DNA of 64,000 nt, taken from assembly GCA_016713585.1 (NCBI GenBank), contig JADJOV010000004.1, positions 1 to 64,000 on the forward strand. Reading direction: 5' to 3'. The stretch is from Bdellovibrionales bacterium. GTDB lineage: Bacteria > Bdellovibrionota > Bdellovibrionia > Bdellovibrionales > Bdellovibrionaceae. The position numbers and the translations under genes were made by a program. The notes below the pieces were generated by a model. The model was given only the letters and a program-made list of their open reading frames with translations, did no database searches and was not told the origin of the DNA. Shown in pieces: positions 48,690-59,081 of the stretch. Numbering within the stretch: position 1 is the stretch's first letter; every line of letters starts with the position of its first letter.

Positions 48690-48839
48690 GTGAGCACAGT
48701 TTCTGCAAAAAATAGGTTTGGTACATACCAGGCCGACTTAGATATCAACTTGGGAGATTTTTATGTCAAAGAAAAGGCTACAGCGAAAATAGTGTACAAT
48801 GCTAGCGATCTAAAATGTGAATATTCGGATGGTGAATAA
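48690..48839 (+). other. Short open frame, possible gene remnant
   Basis: A 49-codon frame from a GTG reads STVSAKNRFGTYQADLD and AKIVYNASDLKCEYSDGE, which looks protein-like (beta strands, one Cys). The spacing from AAGGAG (2 bases) is too short for a good start, so this may be the end of a decayed exported protein. It lies before a strong terminator. The remaining space between 48562 and 49168 shows nothing else. Confidence 0.25.
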
Positions 48840-48868
48840 ATTCCATCGCTTTGAAAAACCTTGCGGAT

Positions 48869-48923
48869 AAAAACAAATGCCCTTGAGCTTCCCTAAGGGG
48901 AACCTTCAAGGGCATTTGTTTTT
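48869..48923. terminator. Strong bidirectional rho-independent terminator
   Basis: The 13-bp arms CAAATGCCCTTGA (48874-48886) and TCAAGGGCATTTG (48906-48918) are perfect. They extend to 18 bp through AAAAA and TTTTT at the ends, which give a U run on either strand. It ends transcription of the flavoenzyme-RRM-PP-loop operon. Confidence 0.85.
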
Positions 48924-49168
48924 GAGGCCTTTCAAGGTGACACTGAGCTTAGTTGGATCATAATCTTGATTGGACGCTGAAGCCGGTTAGTTACCCACAG
49001 TCACATCTGACGAACTTTTTTTACATAAATGAAAAATCGGTATAGATGTAAACAATATATTGAAAATTCTCGCCATCCACCATGTTATTTGTTACTATCG
49101 CGCATCTGAAGAATAATTGATAGTTAACAAAAGATATTTAACAACGATAATTGAAGGGAGATCAGCGT

Positions 49169-49585
49169 ATGAAAGGTATTTTGATAATTTTAACAGTGTT
49201 AGCAAGTGTTTTAGCTCATGCCGGCGTGGGTATGGATGGAGCAAAGAAAGAGATGAACACTTATGCAATATTCGGTTGCATAAAAAGGGAAGGCAAACCG
49301 CTTAAGTTTCCATTAACCTTGATGCTTGATACGGCTAGCGGTTTTGGCCATAACGACAGCGACTTTGATTCACCAATTGATGGACGTATTTACTATCAGT
49401 ACGAAACGGGCGCCATTTTTGGGGAGTTCGTTTTAGTAAAAGCTGACCTAAAAAGTGGGACTATGACTGTCACAAATAAGAAAACCAAAGAGGTTGTGAT
49501 GGTTATTACGGAAGACGCCGATAAGGTCACTTATCAAGGTGACGATTACTCAGATTGTGAAACCATTGATCCTCTGACTGATTGA
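49169..49585 (+). CDS. Exported protein of unknown function
   Basis: ATG at 49169 follows AGGGAGATCAGCGT. Signal peptide MKGILIILTVLASVLAHA, then about 120 residues with two Cys (IFGCIKRE and YSDCETID) at either end that may pair, and strands such as MLDTASGFGHNDSD and ADLKSGTMTVTNKK. The fold looks like a small beta barrel. Convergent with nuoN. No family recognised. Confidence 0.6.
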   Translation: MKGILIILTVLASVLAHAGVGMDGAKKEMNTYAIFGCIKREGKPLKFPLTLMLDTASGFGHNDSDFDSPIDGRIYYQYETGAIFGEFVLVKADLKSGTMTVTNKKTKEVVMVITEDADKVTYQGDDYSDCETIDPLTD

Positions 49586-49648
49586 TTGAATATGAATCGC
49601 TTGATGGCGGCAATTTAAGAAGCTGAACGAGGAACATACCTGGTGGAT

Positions 49649-51121
49649 CTAACGCCCGAGCAAACCGACCCAGCTCTGGGCAGCAAGCCCGATGCTTTCA
49701 TAGACCTGTGGAACTAATCCAATCAAAATCGAAGCGGCTGTGGCAACAGTGAGACCAAAAACCATCAATGGTTGCTTCGCAAGAGCTTTCGACGATGGAG
49801 TCGGGTCCTCAATATACATTTGTCTCACGAGTCGGAGATAGTAATAAAGTGACACAGTTGAATTGATGGCCGCAACAAACACGAGCCAATAGAGGCCATG
49901 TTTGGCGGCGACACTAAACAGAAAAAATTTACCTACAAAGCCTGAGAGTGGAGGAATACCTGCCAGACCAAACAGAGCGAGCATAAGAGCAAAGGCGTAG
50001 AGTGGATTTGTTCTTGAAAAACCACTCAGCCCCTTGACCTCTTCATTGCCAGATTCTTGGATGTGCAAAGTCAAGATCGAAAAGAGGGCTAAGTTCGTGA
50101 CCACATAAACCAACATATAATAGACCATGGCTTGAACGCTCATCTGATCTCGGCCCAAGAAGCCCATAAACAAATAGCCAGCCTGAGAGATCGACGAATA
50201 GGCCATGAGGCGTTTCAAATTAGTTTGTTTGATTGCGGCGAAATTGCCAAGAGTCATAGTCGCGGTTGCAAATATCGCGATGATCGTATTCATCGAGGCT
50301 AACTGAACTGAAAAAATTTGAAACAAAAAAAGAAAGGCCAAGGCGAGTCCCGTGGCTTTCGAGGCCACGGACAAATAAGCGGTGACGACTGTCGGTGCTC
50401 CATCATAGGCGTCAGGTGCCCACATATGAAAGGGGAACAGAGTGAGTTTAAAGCCAAGCCCTGCCATAACTAATCCTAGAGCAAACCAGGTCGCAGGATT
50501 TCCGGCAATCCCTTCAGACACAACTCCGCCAGGCATCATGCCTCCGAAAGCGAGTCCACTTGATAGCAAATTTAGGTCAGTCTGTCCGGTGATTCCGTAT
50601 AGAAGACCCATTCCATAGAGTAAAAACCCAGAACCCAAGGCTCCAATGGCCAGATACTTGAAGCCAGCTTCGCTCGATTTCTCTGTGCGTTCCCAAGCCG
50701 TCAAACCAAATAGAGGAATGGTCGCGAGCTCAAGACTGACGTATAAGGAAACCAAATCCCGACTGGAAATCAAAAACATCATCACAACGAGAGTCAGAAG
50801 CATCACAAAAAGAAACTCTCCTCGATGGGTCAAAGGTTTTTTCTGACTCTCGAAGGAGTTTGAACTGAATGACAGGGTCAAAAAGGTTGCAAGTAAAAAA
50901 ACAAACTTAAACCAACTTGAGATAGTATCGGTCGCAAAGCGACCGCCCAATGTCGTGCTGACCAAGCCCCAGTCTAAAAATAAAAAACAAGTGGCCCCAG
51001 TTAAGCCCGTGAGGGCCAACCAGAGAAGGTATTTCTTGTTCGCTCTTAGAAAAACAAAATCAACGATCAGAATTAAAAGTGCTGTAAGAATCAAAACAAT
51101 TTCAGGTGCCATGAGCCTCAT
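49649..51121 (-). CDS. nuoN: NADH-quinone oxidoreductase subunit N
   Basis: Antiporter-like proton-pumping membrane subunit. 490 residues, 13-14 helices. The proton-antiporter domain is seen in LVSLYVSLELATIPLFGL (Glu of TM5), GLGFKLTLFPFHMWAPDAYDG (Lys of TM7), SISQAGYLFMGF and FGLAGIPPLSGFVGKF. RBS AGGGAGCGACA before the ATG. Last gene of the operon, nine bases after nuoM. Confidence 0.97.
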   Translation of the reverse strand: MRLMAPEIVLILTALLILIVDFVFLRANKKYLLWLALTGLTGATCFLFLDWGLVSTTLGGRFATDTISSWFKFVFLLATFLTLSFSSNSFESQKKPLTHRGEFLFVMLLTLVVMMFLISSRDLVSLYVSLELATIPLFGLTAWERTEKSSEAGFKYLAIGALGSGFLLYGMGLLYGITGQTDLNLLSSGLAFGGMMPGGVVSEGIAGNPATWFALGLVMAGLGFKLTLFPFHMWAPDAYDGAPTVVTAYLSVASKATGLALAFLFLFQIFSVQLASMNTIIAIFATATMTLGNFAAIKQTNLKRLMAYSSISQAGYLFMGFLGRDQMSVQAMVYYMLVYVVTNLALFSILTLHIQESGNEEVKGLSGFSRTNPLYAFALMLALFGLAGIPPLSGFVGKFFLFSVAAKHGLYWLVFVAAINSTVSLYYYLRLVRQMYIEDPTPSSKALAKQPLMVFGLTVATAASILIGLVPQVYESIGLAAQSWVGLLGR

Positions 51122-51130
51122 TGTCGCTCC

Positions 51131-52648
51131 CTAGTGTAACCGATTTAGAATCGGATAAATCGAAGTTCCAATCAGCTCAATCAGCCACTGTGGATAAATT
51201 CCCACGACAGCCATTGTAGAAATCAGAATTCCAGTTGTCAATTTTTCGGTGAAGGTCGCATCAGTCAGGTGTGCATGATGAGTGTCCTGAAGTGGACCCA
51301 GGAAAACCTTTCCAAGACCTCTTAGGACGTAGACTGCAGTCACGACGATGGACATGGCGGCGAGGATGGTCATGATCCGTCCGGGCAGAGCAGCGCTCCA
51401 AGGGTTTCCAAAAAAACCACCCATAAAAACATGAGCTTCAGCAATAAAACCAGAAAAGCCCGGCAAACCTAATGAGGCCAGCCCCGCTATGTAAAAACAA
51501 ACACTGAGCCACGGCATAACTTTAGCGAGTCCGCCCATTTCTGGAATTTGACGGGTATGGGTGCGTCCATAGACCATACCAATCAAAGCAAAAAACAAAC
51601 CTGTCATAATTCCATGACTGAACATTTGTAAGATTGCTCCCTTAAATCCCATCAAGTTGAGGGTGGCGACCCCAAAAAGAACAACTCCACAATGACTGAC
51701 GGATGAGTAGGCGGTAAAGAACTTCAAGTCCTTCTGTTTAATAGCCCCAAAGGCGCCATACAAAATATTTATGGTGGTTAAGGCCATAAAAAACAGTCCC
51801 CACTCCTTGGCTCCTTCAGGTAACAGATAGACGGCCACTCGAAGGGCCCCATAGCCACCGAGCTTCATCAACACTCCGGCATGGAGCATGGAAACCGCCG
51901 TTGGGGCCGAGGCATGACCGTCCGGGGACCAAGTATGAAATGGGTAAAGAGCACCCAAAATTCCAAAGCCAATAAAAATGATTGGAAATACCCAGGTTTG
52001 AATAACTTGAGGAAATTTAAACTGAGCCAGCTGATTAAGCTCAAATGAATAGTGACCAGTGCCGGCCCCCGCCGTATAGTACAAAGCTAAAATTCCGACC
52101 AAAATAAAAGCAGATCCTATCATTAGCATCAACGTAAGTTTCATAGCTGAATACTCTTTGGGCCCAGTGCCCCAGACGCCAATGAGCAAATACATTGGAA
52201 GGACCGCAACTTCGTAAAACATAAAAAACAAAAACAGGTCAAAGCTCAAAAAGACTCCGAAGACCCCAGTCACTAGAACCAAAAGAAGAGCAAAAAACTC
52301 TTTCACTCGGTTCTCGACGTTCCAGCTAGCCAAAACTCCTGTGAATATAATAATCGAAGTTAGAATCACCATGGCCATTGAAATGCCATCGACTCCAAGC
52401 AAATATTGAATTCCCAAGCTGCTAAACCAGTCGAACTTTTCAACGAGGAAAAGCTTTGTCAGAAGATCCGAAGAGCTTGTCCCAGCCAAGGCTTCGGTGA
52501 GGTATTTGAAGGTCGTCAAGGCGGTGAGTGCTAAATGTAAGCCAGTTCCAATCAAAGCGATCCAACGGACCTGATTTTGTTTGGGGGCCGCAACAACGAA
52601 AACCGCAGTGATCAAAGGCAAAAAAATCAACAGACTCAACAAACCCAT
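51131..52648 (-). CDS. nuoM: NADH-quinone oxidoreductase subunit M
   Basis: Second antiporter-like subunit. 505 residues. LFLFFMFYEVAVLPMYLLIG, GALYPFHTWSPDGHASAPTA, SVSHCGVVLFGV and LASLGLPGFSGFIAE are the antiporter landmarks, including the TM5 Glu and a conserved His on the proton path. 38 bases from nuoL, the widest gap inside the downstream half of the operon. Confidence 0.97.
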   Translation of the reverse strand: MGLLSLLIFLPLITAVFVVAAPKQNQVRWIALIGTGLHLALTALTTFKYLTEALAGTSSSDLLTKLFLVEKFDWFSSLGIQYLLGVDGISMAMVILTSIIIFTGVLASWNVENRVKEFFALLLVLVTGVFGVFLSFDLFLFFMFYEVAVLPMYLLIGVWGTGPKEYSAMKLTLMLMIGSAFILVGILALYYTAGAGTGHYSFELNQLAQFKFPQVIQTWVFPIIFIGFGILGALYPFHTWSPDGHASAPTAVSMLHAGVLMKLGGYGALRVAVYLLPEGAKEWGLFFMALTTINILYGAFGAIKQKDLKFFTAYSSVSHCGVVLFGVATLNLMGFKGAILQMFSHGIMTGLFFALIGMVYGRTHTRQIPEMGGLAKVMPWLSVCFYIAGLASLGLPGFSGFIAEAHVFMGGFFGNPWSAALPGRIMTILAAMSIVVTAVYVLRGLGKVFLGPLQDTHHAHLTDATFTEKLTTGILISTMAVVGIYPQWLIELIGTSIYPILNRLH

Positions 52649-52686
52649 ATTTATTCCTCAGCATCAGTTCTTGAATTCATCCTCAA

Positions 52687-54743
52687 TCACTTAATATACG
52701 CACCAAAACCAAGTAAGGACATATAAGTGGCCACAGATAGAATCAATGTGAAAATTGTCCCAAGCACAAACCAAACTCCGTAAGTCTGAAGTTGGCCAGT
52801 TTGCAGCGATAGAAAGGCGTCGCTCACTTTTCGCGCAATCCAGCCGCTTAAATCCACAGTGCCATCGACAACTCTCTTATCGAACCAGGCAATTGGCGCA
52901 GCCACGTAACGGAAAATTATTTTATGAGTCACAAAAAGATAAATTTCGTCAAAATAGAACTTGTTTTTCACTAAGGGATAAAACGATCCCAAAGACAGAG
53001 CGATTCGATCAGAAAGCCCACCCTCGGAGTTCTTATTTTGCTCACCTTGGATTTTGCCATAAACATACCAAGATAGGAATAACCCAAGGAGGGCAACCAA
53101 AGTACCTGGGATTGCGACCGCCCAATTAATCCCAGAATGGGCCTCGAGCTTTCCGATAGAGACAAAATGAGCAAAGGGAATAAAACCGGTTCCGCACGAT
53201 AGTAAGCCTAAAACTAATAATGGAAACACCATTGCGGGACTAGCTTCGTGAGCATGGCTTGCCCTTTGCTACGAGCGGTTCCCCAAAAAGTCAGAATGTA
53301 AATTCGAGCCATATAAAAAGCAGTCAGACCGGCGACAAAGAGGCCTCCATAAAAATATAGCGGATGCCCATGAAGGGCAGCGGTGAGGATCTCATCCTTT
53401 GAAAAAAATCCAGAAAAGGGCCAAATACCAGAAATAGCGAGAACGGCTATCAAAAAACTAAAATGAGTTAGCGGCATTTTCTTTCGAAGCCCACCCATCT
53501 CCCAAACATTATTGGAGTGGACGGCGTGAATCACGGCGCCTGCGCCCAAAAACAACAGTGCTTTAAAAAAAGCATGAGTATAGAGATGAAACATTGAAGC
53601 CGTATAGCCAAGGGGTTCGCTCAAGGTTGCGATCCCGAGTGAAAACATCATATAACCGAGCTGACTCAAAGTCGAAAAGGCCAGCACTCGCTTGATATCA
53701 TCCTGGGTGCAGGCAATAATCGCAGCAAAGGCACTTGTGAAGAGTCCGACAGCCGCAACAACTTCCAGGGCCTCACCGGCGCCACTAAAAACCGGGAATA
53801 GCCTTGCCACCATATAAACCCCAGCGACCACCATCGTTGCTGCGTGAATCAAGGCCGAGACAGGTGTTGGACCTTCCATTGCGTCTGGTAGCCATATATG
53901 CAGGGGAAACATGGCGCTCTTTCCGGCCGCGCCCACAAAGACAAGCAATAGAGCGATATTTAAAACACCAAAGTTTGCTAATTGGCTAATCACTTCAGGT
54001 TGGGAAAGAAAGCTAAAATCTAAGGGTTGCCCTGCGCTCAGTGTTGAGATCACAGTTGAAGTCACAGTTGATTGCAATCCTTGGTGAATCTGATAGCCAA
54101 AATAGGCCAAAATCAGAATCCCAATGAGAAATCCTAAATCCGCAAACCGAGTGACAATAAAGGCTTTTTTTGACGCCGCAACCGCCGAAGGTTTTTCAAA
54201 ATAAAATCCTATCAATAAGAAAGAAGAAACCCCGACCAGTTCCCAAAAGACATACATTTGAAAAAGATTCGGAGCCACCACGAGGCCCAGCATACTGAAG
54301 GTGAACAAACTTAAAAAAGTGAAATAGCGACCATAACCGGACTCATATTTAATCTTGCGACCAGCTGTTGAGTGCTCGGTCATATAGCTAGTTGAATAAA
54401 CATGAACTAAGAAGCTAACAGTTGTGACCACGGTCAACATCATGACAGAGATTGGATCGACCAAGACGCCCATTTGAACACTCAGGCCAGGCATAAACTT
54501 CAACCATTCGATGCTCCAGGGAACCAGGATCGGATGTGTTTCCCCTGGAAGCTGAAAATAATCCAGTCCTAAACGATAGGCAGCGAGCATCGAGAAAAAA
54601 AGCGAGGCTGTGCCAACAAGTCCCGACCACTTGTCAGACAATGGACGAACAACAAGTCCCACCACAAGAAATGAAAATAAAGGGAGCGCTAAAATAATCC
54701 AGGGGTTTTCCAGCATAAAAGTCATCGGAGGTTGTGGCATCAA
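52687..54743 (-). CDS. nuoL: NADH-quinone oxidoreductase subunit L (one frameshift)
   Basis: Distal antiporter-like subunit with the lateral helix. The N-terminal part has FQMYVFWELVGVSSFLLIGF, KSAMFPLHIWLPDAMEGPTP and STLSQLGYMMFSLG. The frame breaks near 53258: one added C turns GQAMLTK into HAHEASPAMVFPLLVLGLLS, the usual junction, and the C-terminal helices follow. Restored length is about 685. The two open parts are not separate antiporters. Confidence 0.93.
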
Positions 54744-54749
54744 ATAATC

Positions 54750-55091
54750 CTAATATTTAAGTTTGTTTAAGTCGGTGACATCAACGCTTTGCCGTTTTCG
54801 AAAGAGTGCAACTAAAATTGCAAGCCCAATCATCACCTCAGCTGCAGCAATGGCAATGACAAAAATTGCCATGACTTGACCGTCCACGCCTCTCGAGGCA
54901 TTGAGAGAGCCTTCGACGGCCGCCCTTGCTGGTTGTGCCCAGTTGAAAGCCACAAAATTAATTGCGCCGGCATTGAGCATTAATTCAACAGAGATCAAGA
55001 CTCCCACGGCACTCCGCCGTGTTAGCACTCCATAAAGTCCAATCGAAAATATAGCCAAAGAAAGTTGAAGCCAGTGATAGATCGTGATCAT
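54750..55091 (-). CDS. nuoK: NADH-quinone oxidoreductase subunit K
   Basis: Small three-helix membrane subunit, 113 residues. GVLTRRSAVGVLISVELMLN contains the key membrane Glu, and FVIAIAAAEVMIGLAILVAL the second one. Start overlaps nuoJ by ATGA. Confidence 0.95.
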   Translation of the reverse strand: MITIYHWLQLSLAIFSIGLYGVLTRRSAVGVLISVELMLNAGAINFVAFNWAQPARAAVEGSLNASRGVDGQVMAIFVIAIAAAEVMIGLAILVALFRKRQSVDVTDLNKLKY

Positions 55092-55660
55092 AAAGAGGTC
55101 TCCTGATCTTCTTTGCGGGCGATCACAATTCCGGCCACGAGGACGGCAAGAAGAAGTAATGAGATGAGCTCAAAGGGTAGAAAGAATCCATTCGGTCCGG
55201 CATCGAGCAGAGCGATGCCAATATCTTTGATTGCACCAGCACGGGGGACTGGGTCTCCGGACGCAGCAGCTGAAATCGAGGGCATCGGTGGGCTATTCGC
55301 AAAGGGAGAGGCTGATAAAATAAAAAGACTTCCAGCGAAAAAAACACCGCTGACTAAGAAAGCAATCAATTTGCGAGAGAGTACTGCCTGATCGTGGCCG
55401 AGATTCTTATTTTGGGTCAGCATCACGGCGATCACCAGCAGGACGACTACACCACCGACATAGACCAAGATTTGAATCCCTGCCAAAAGCTCAGCCCCGA
55501 GCAAAATATAAAAACCAGCACTGAGGCAGAGGACACTCATCAAAAAAGTGGCAGCGCGAAGAATGTGGGGGGTCGTCACGGTGAGGACTGCAAACAGAAT
55601 AGAAAGAAAGCTCAAAACGAAGAAAAAAGTATCACCGGCCGAAAGATTATCGAAGTTCAT
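55088..55660 (-). CDS. nuoJ: NADH-quinone oxidoreductase subunit J
   Basis: Five-helix membrane subunit, 190 residues. LLGAELLAGIQILVYVGGVV contains the pi-bulge helix of complex I. A loop rich in Pro/Ser/Ala follows helix 4. The start overlaps nuoI and the end overlaps nuoK, each by four bases. Confidence 0.94.
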   Translation of the reverse strand: MNFDNLSAGDTFFFVLSFLSILFAVLTVTTPHILRAATFLMSVLCLSAGFYILLGAELLAGIQILVYVGGVVVLLVIAVMLTQNKNLGHDQAVLSRKLIAFLVSGVFFAGSLFILSASPFANSPPMPSISAAASGDPVPRAGAIKDIGIALLDAGPNGFFLPFELISLLLLAVLVAGIVIARKEDQETSL

Positions 55661-56247
55661 TTTGGAACTCCAGTCGTGGAAGTTGGTTCATAAAGGCCCG
55701 GGGGAATTCCAGCCAAATGATAGCCTTCAAGAGCCGTTGGACCATCGTAAACTGAGCGTGGTTCAATCAGTTTATTTCTAGCTTCAGCATCTGGTTGTTT
55801 CATTAAGACTGGTCCGGTCGCGCCAGCGTATGTCGTTAAGTTGTAAACCAATAAGCGTTGATCAAAAACGGAAGATTCAAAGGTCGGATTCATTTTCAAG
55901 ACCTGAAATGGGCAAACAAGCACACAGAGATTGCAGAAAGTGCAGGAATCCAATCGCCAAATAAAATGATCGAGCTCGTTTTTTGCAATGGCGGGCTTTG
56001 GGCGATCAATCACGTGAATCGAAGCATTGGGACAGGCTTCTTCACAAATATGACAAGAGGTACATTTATGAAAGCCATTTTCGTCATAATTGAATGCAAG
56101 CTGGGCTCGAACCCGATCAGCCAATTTGAGCGTTGCACGGTTTTCTGGGTATTGCTGGGTCACCACTGTTGAAGGGTGGACGAGGTAATACCAGGTGATT
56201 TTCATGCCCTTAAAGAGCGATAAGAGACCCCGAAAAAATACATGCAT
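55657..56247 (-). CDS. nuoI: NADH-quinone oxidoreductase subunit I
   Basis: Carries clusters N6a and N6b in the connecting arm. The two 4Fe-4S motifs are CTSCHICEEACP near 60 and CTFCNLCVLVCP near 100. The N-terminal segment has an amphipathic helix (GLLSLFKGMKITWYYL). The C-terminal 60 residues extend beyond the shortest family members. 196 residues. Confidence 0.96.
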   Translation of the reverse strand: MHVFFRGLLSLFKGMKITWYYLVHPSTVVTQQYPENRATLKLADRVRAQLAFNYDENGFHKCTSCHICEEACPNASIHVIDRPKPAIAKNELDHFIWRLDSCTFCNLCVLVCPFQVLKMNPTFESSVFDQRLLVYNLTTYAGATGPVLMKQPDAEARNKLIEPRSVYDGPTALEGYHLAGIPPGLYEPTSTTGVPK

Positions 56248-56288
56248 CTAAATTCGTCCTCTCATTCTTTCTTCGGACTAGGTCCGAT

Positions 56289-57398
56289 CTACAAAGGATT
56301 CCATACAAAAAAATAATACTCTGATAAAATCAAACAAGCTGCTATTGCCAAATTAACTAGGCCAATAGGTAGCAATATCTTCCACTCAAGTCGCATCAAT
56401 TGATCGACCCGTAGGCGCGGAAAAGTCCATCGTATCCACATGCTCAAAAATATTAATCCACACACTTTCATGGCGAACCAGATTCCAGGAGGGATGAGGT
56501 CCATCAGATGGTTAAAGGTAGAAAAATGACCGATATGGAAAGGCATCCATCCGCCCAAAAACAAAATGGCCCCCAGGGACGAGGCAATGAAGAGATTAAT
56601 ATATTCGGCCAGAAAAAACATAGCAAACCGCAAGCCAGAATATTCGGTATGAAAGCCTGCCGTGAGCTCACTTTCCCCTTCGGCCAAATCAAATGGTGTG
56701 CGATTTATTTCCGCGGTTGAAGAAATCAAAAAAATAAAAAAAGCCACAAAGCCCACAACTGGAACTCTCCAGATCCACCAGCCAGTGGCCTGAGACTCGA
56801 TGATCGTCGAAAATTTCATGGACCCAGCAAACAGAACCACCACCAAGATCGACAAGGTCATCGAAATCTCATAGGAGATAATTTGGGCGCCGGCCCTCAT
56901 CGCTCCGAGGAGGGACCACTTATTATTGGAACTCCATCCTCCGAGCAAAATTCCTAAAACTCCCAGTCCACTCACGGCGGACAAAAACAAAACACCAATG
57001 TTCATATTTGCAATACTAATGGAGGGGCTCAGAGGAATAGTAATAAGTGCGAGCAATGTCGCCATCACACAGAGAGCTGGGGCGAGGGCATGGAGCAGAT
57101 GATCGGTGTTTGTCGGAACGATATCTTCCTTGAAAAACAATTTTAAGGAATCCGCAATACTCTGTAAGATCCCGTGCCATCCCACTCGCATAGGGCCCAA
57201 GCGACATTGAAAGTGCGCAGCGATTTTTCTTTCTGCATAAACCAGGACCATGGCAGTCAATGACATAAAGCCAATCGTTAAGGCCGTCCCCCCGAGGACA
57301 GCGGCGAAGGCCAGCCAAGGTGTATCTGTCCATGCATTCCCCCCAACCCACTGGCTGAGGGACACACCTTGAATAAGACTATTCGATCCAGACGACAC
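56289..57398 (-). CDS. nuoH: NADH-quinone oxidoreductase subunit H
   Basis: Membrane subunit that forms much of the quinone chamber. AHFQCRLGPMRVGWHGILQS, LKLFFKEDIVP, RTPFDLAEGESELTAGFHTE and the final WIRWTFPRLRVDQLM are the conserved acidic and basic loops. 369 residues. A 41-base gap separates it from nuoI, where nuoG would never follow but an internal promoter might lie. Confidence 0.96.
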   Translation of the reverse strand: MSSGSNSLIQGVSLSQWVGGNAWTDTPWLAFAAVLGGTALTIGFMSLTAMVLVYAERKIAAHFQCRLGPMRVGWHGILQSIADSLKLFFKEDIVPTNTDHLLHALAPALCVMATLLALITIPLSPSISIANMNIGVLFLSAVSGLGVLGILLGGWSSNNKWSLLGAMRAGAQIISYEISMTLSILVVVLFAGSMKFSTIIESQATGWWIWRVPVVGFVAFFIFLISSTAEINRTPFDLAEGESELTAGFHTEYSGLRFAMFFLAEYINLFIASSLGAILFLGGWMPFHIGHFSTFNHLMDLIPPGIWFAMKVCGLIFLSMWIRWTFPRLRVDQLMRLEWKILLPIGLVNLAIAACLILSEYYFFVWNPL

Positions 57399-57407
57399 AA
57401 AAACTCC

Positions 57408-58610
57408 TTAACGATCGATATCTGGGACAACAATATCCACAGATGATAGAATGGCCACCAGATCAGCCAGACGTAAGCCTTTGGCCATACTGATGACACT
57501 CCAAAGGTTGTTAAAATTTGGCGTGCGAAAATGTAAACGGTAGGGTTTCTCGGTCCCATCGGCCACAAGCATGACCCCTAAAATACCGCGGGCGGTCTCC
57601 ATTTGGTTGTAGTAGATTCCCTCAGGAATTCGAATTTTAGCCCCAAACTTCATCACCATCGTGGGGCCCTCGGGAATATTGTCAATTAACTGCTCGACAA
57701 TTCGAATGGACTCTCGCATCTCTTGCATACGCACAATATAGCGGTCCCAACAGTCTCCCGTGGTGCCAACAGGTACTTCAAATTGAGTCTTGCTATAGAC
57801 TCCATAAGGGTCAGACTTTCGAAGGTCGTAGGAAACTCCACTGGCCCGCAAAACCGGTCCCGAGGCACCAACGCTGATAGCTGTTTTTCCATCCAGAATC
57901 CCGATGCCTTTTAATCGTTGATGAACAATCACGTTGCCAGTGAAGAGTTCGTCATATTCGTTCAGAATCGGTTTGAAATACTTCAAAAAGTCTTTCACCT
58001 TGCGGGGAAATTCGGGGTGAATATCATACATCAGCCCCCCGGGCTGGATGTAATTCATTGTGAGGCGTGCCCCCATGGTGTCTTCAAAAATCGCGGTGAT
58101 CTTTTCGCGATCTCGAAAGCCATACAAAAATGGAGTGAAGGCACCAAGGTCCATGCCAAAGACTCCCCACCAAAGTTGATGGCTCTGAATGCGCTGAAGT
58201 TCGGCGAAAATAGTTCGAAGGGTCAGAATTCGATCATTCAGTTCAATTTTCATGGCCCGTTCGACGGCATCTGCCATCACCCAATTATTCATGAGCGCGC
58301 AGAGGTAATCCAAGCGATCAGTCAAGTGAACTTGCTGTCGGTAGCCAATATATTCTGCCTTTTTTTCCATCCCGCGGTGGACATAACCCAAAACGGGAAT
58401 AATCTCGCGAACGGTTTCCCCGTCCATTTTAAGAACCAAGCGAAGAACTCCGTGGGTGGAGGGGTGCTGGGGCCCCATATTGACAAAATATTCTTGGGTG
58501 GCCAGCGCGCTTTGGGGTTCATTCTGGAAAAACTTGATGCGCTCATCAAGACTAGAAACTGGCACCTCAGTATTTGACATGGTCGCCGCTGTCATTCCGG
58601 TTATCTCCAT
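57408..58610 (-). CDS. nuoD: NADH-quinone oxidoreductase subunit D
   Basis: 49-kDa-type subunit, next to the quinone site. NMGPQHPSTHGVLRLVLKMDG, YVHRGMEKKAE, DRLDYLCALMNN, GARLTMNYIQPGG and the C-terminal RTPNFNNLWSV match. 400 residues. The ATG at 58610 follows TTGGAGCGACC inside the end of nuoC and overlaps it by ten bases. Confidence 0.96.
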   Translation of the reverse strand: MEITGMTAATMSNTEVPVSSLDERIKFFQNEPQSALATQEYFVNMGPQHPSTHGVLRLVLKMDGETVREIIPVLGYVHRGMEKKAEYIGYRQQVHLTDRLDYLCALMNNWVMADAVERAMKIELNDRILTLRTIFAELQRIQSHQLWWGVFGMDLGAFTPFLYGFRDREKITAIFEDTMGARLTMNYIQPGGLMYDIHPEFPRKVKDFLKYFKPILNEYDELFTGNVIVHQRLKGIGILDGKTAISVGASGPVLRASGVSYDLRKSDPYGVYSKTQFEVPVGTTGDCWDRYIVRMQEMRESIRIVEQLIDNIPEGPTMVMKFGAKIRIPEGIYYNQMETARGILGVMLVADGTEKPYRLHFRTPNFNNLWSVISMAKGLRLADLVAILSSVDIVVPDIDR

Positions 58611-59068
58611 GGTCGCTCCAACATAAAATCATCCACATAATCTTTTCGGAGCGGATGACCATTCCAGTCGTCCTCTAACAGAAGTCGTCGTAAATCTGGA
58701 TGATTTAAATACCGAACGCCAAAGAGATCAAAAATCTCTCTTTCTTGCCACTCCGCAATGGCCCAGACTGAACTTAAAGAGGGGGCCACTGGTTTCTCAC
58801 GGTCCAACAGAGCTCCAACTTGCAAAGAATGCTTAAAAGTGCTGGAGATTAAAATGTAAACCAATTCTATTTTACCCTCTTTAATCCAGTCAATCGCCGT
58901 AGCCACTGTGAGCATATCAAAGCTCAGTTCTGAGTGATCCCGAAGTTTAAGCATTAAATCTGTAAGTCCCTGGACTGGAGCCAAAACAGCTGGCCGATCT
59001 GTTTTTTCGCGAGGACTGAACTCAGTAGAAAGACTCAAGACTGTGGATAATAGTTCCGTCCTATTCAT
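58601..59068 (-). CDS. nuoC: NADH-quinone oxidoreductase subunit C
   Basis: 30-kDa-type subunit. WAIAEWQEREIFDLFGVRYL is the signature, followed by HPDLRRLLLEDDWNGHPLRK. 155 residues, separate from nuoD rather than fused. Confidence 0.95.
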   Translation of the reverse strand: MNRTELLSTVLSLSTEFSPREKTDRPAVLAPVQGLTDLMLKLRDHSELSFDMLTVATAIDWIKEGKIELVYILISSTFKHSLQVGALLDREKPVAPSLSSVWAIAEWQEREIFDLFGVRYLNHPDLRRLLLEDDWNGHPLRKDYVDDFMLERPWR

Positions 59069-59081
59069 TTTATTTTCCTCG

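Noticed and set aside
52687..54743. Two separate antiporter-like genes in place of nuoL.
   Set aside because: The two frames join at the usual nuoL HAHE junction by adding one base, and together give one normal-length NuoL.
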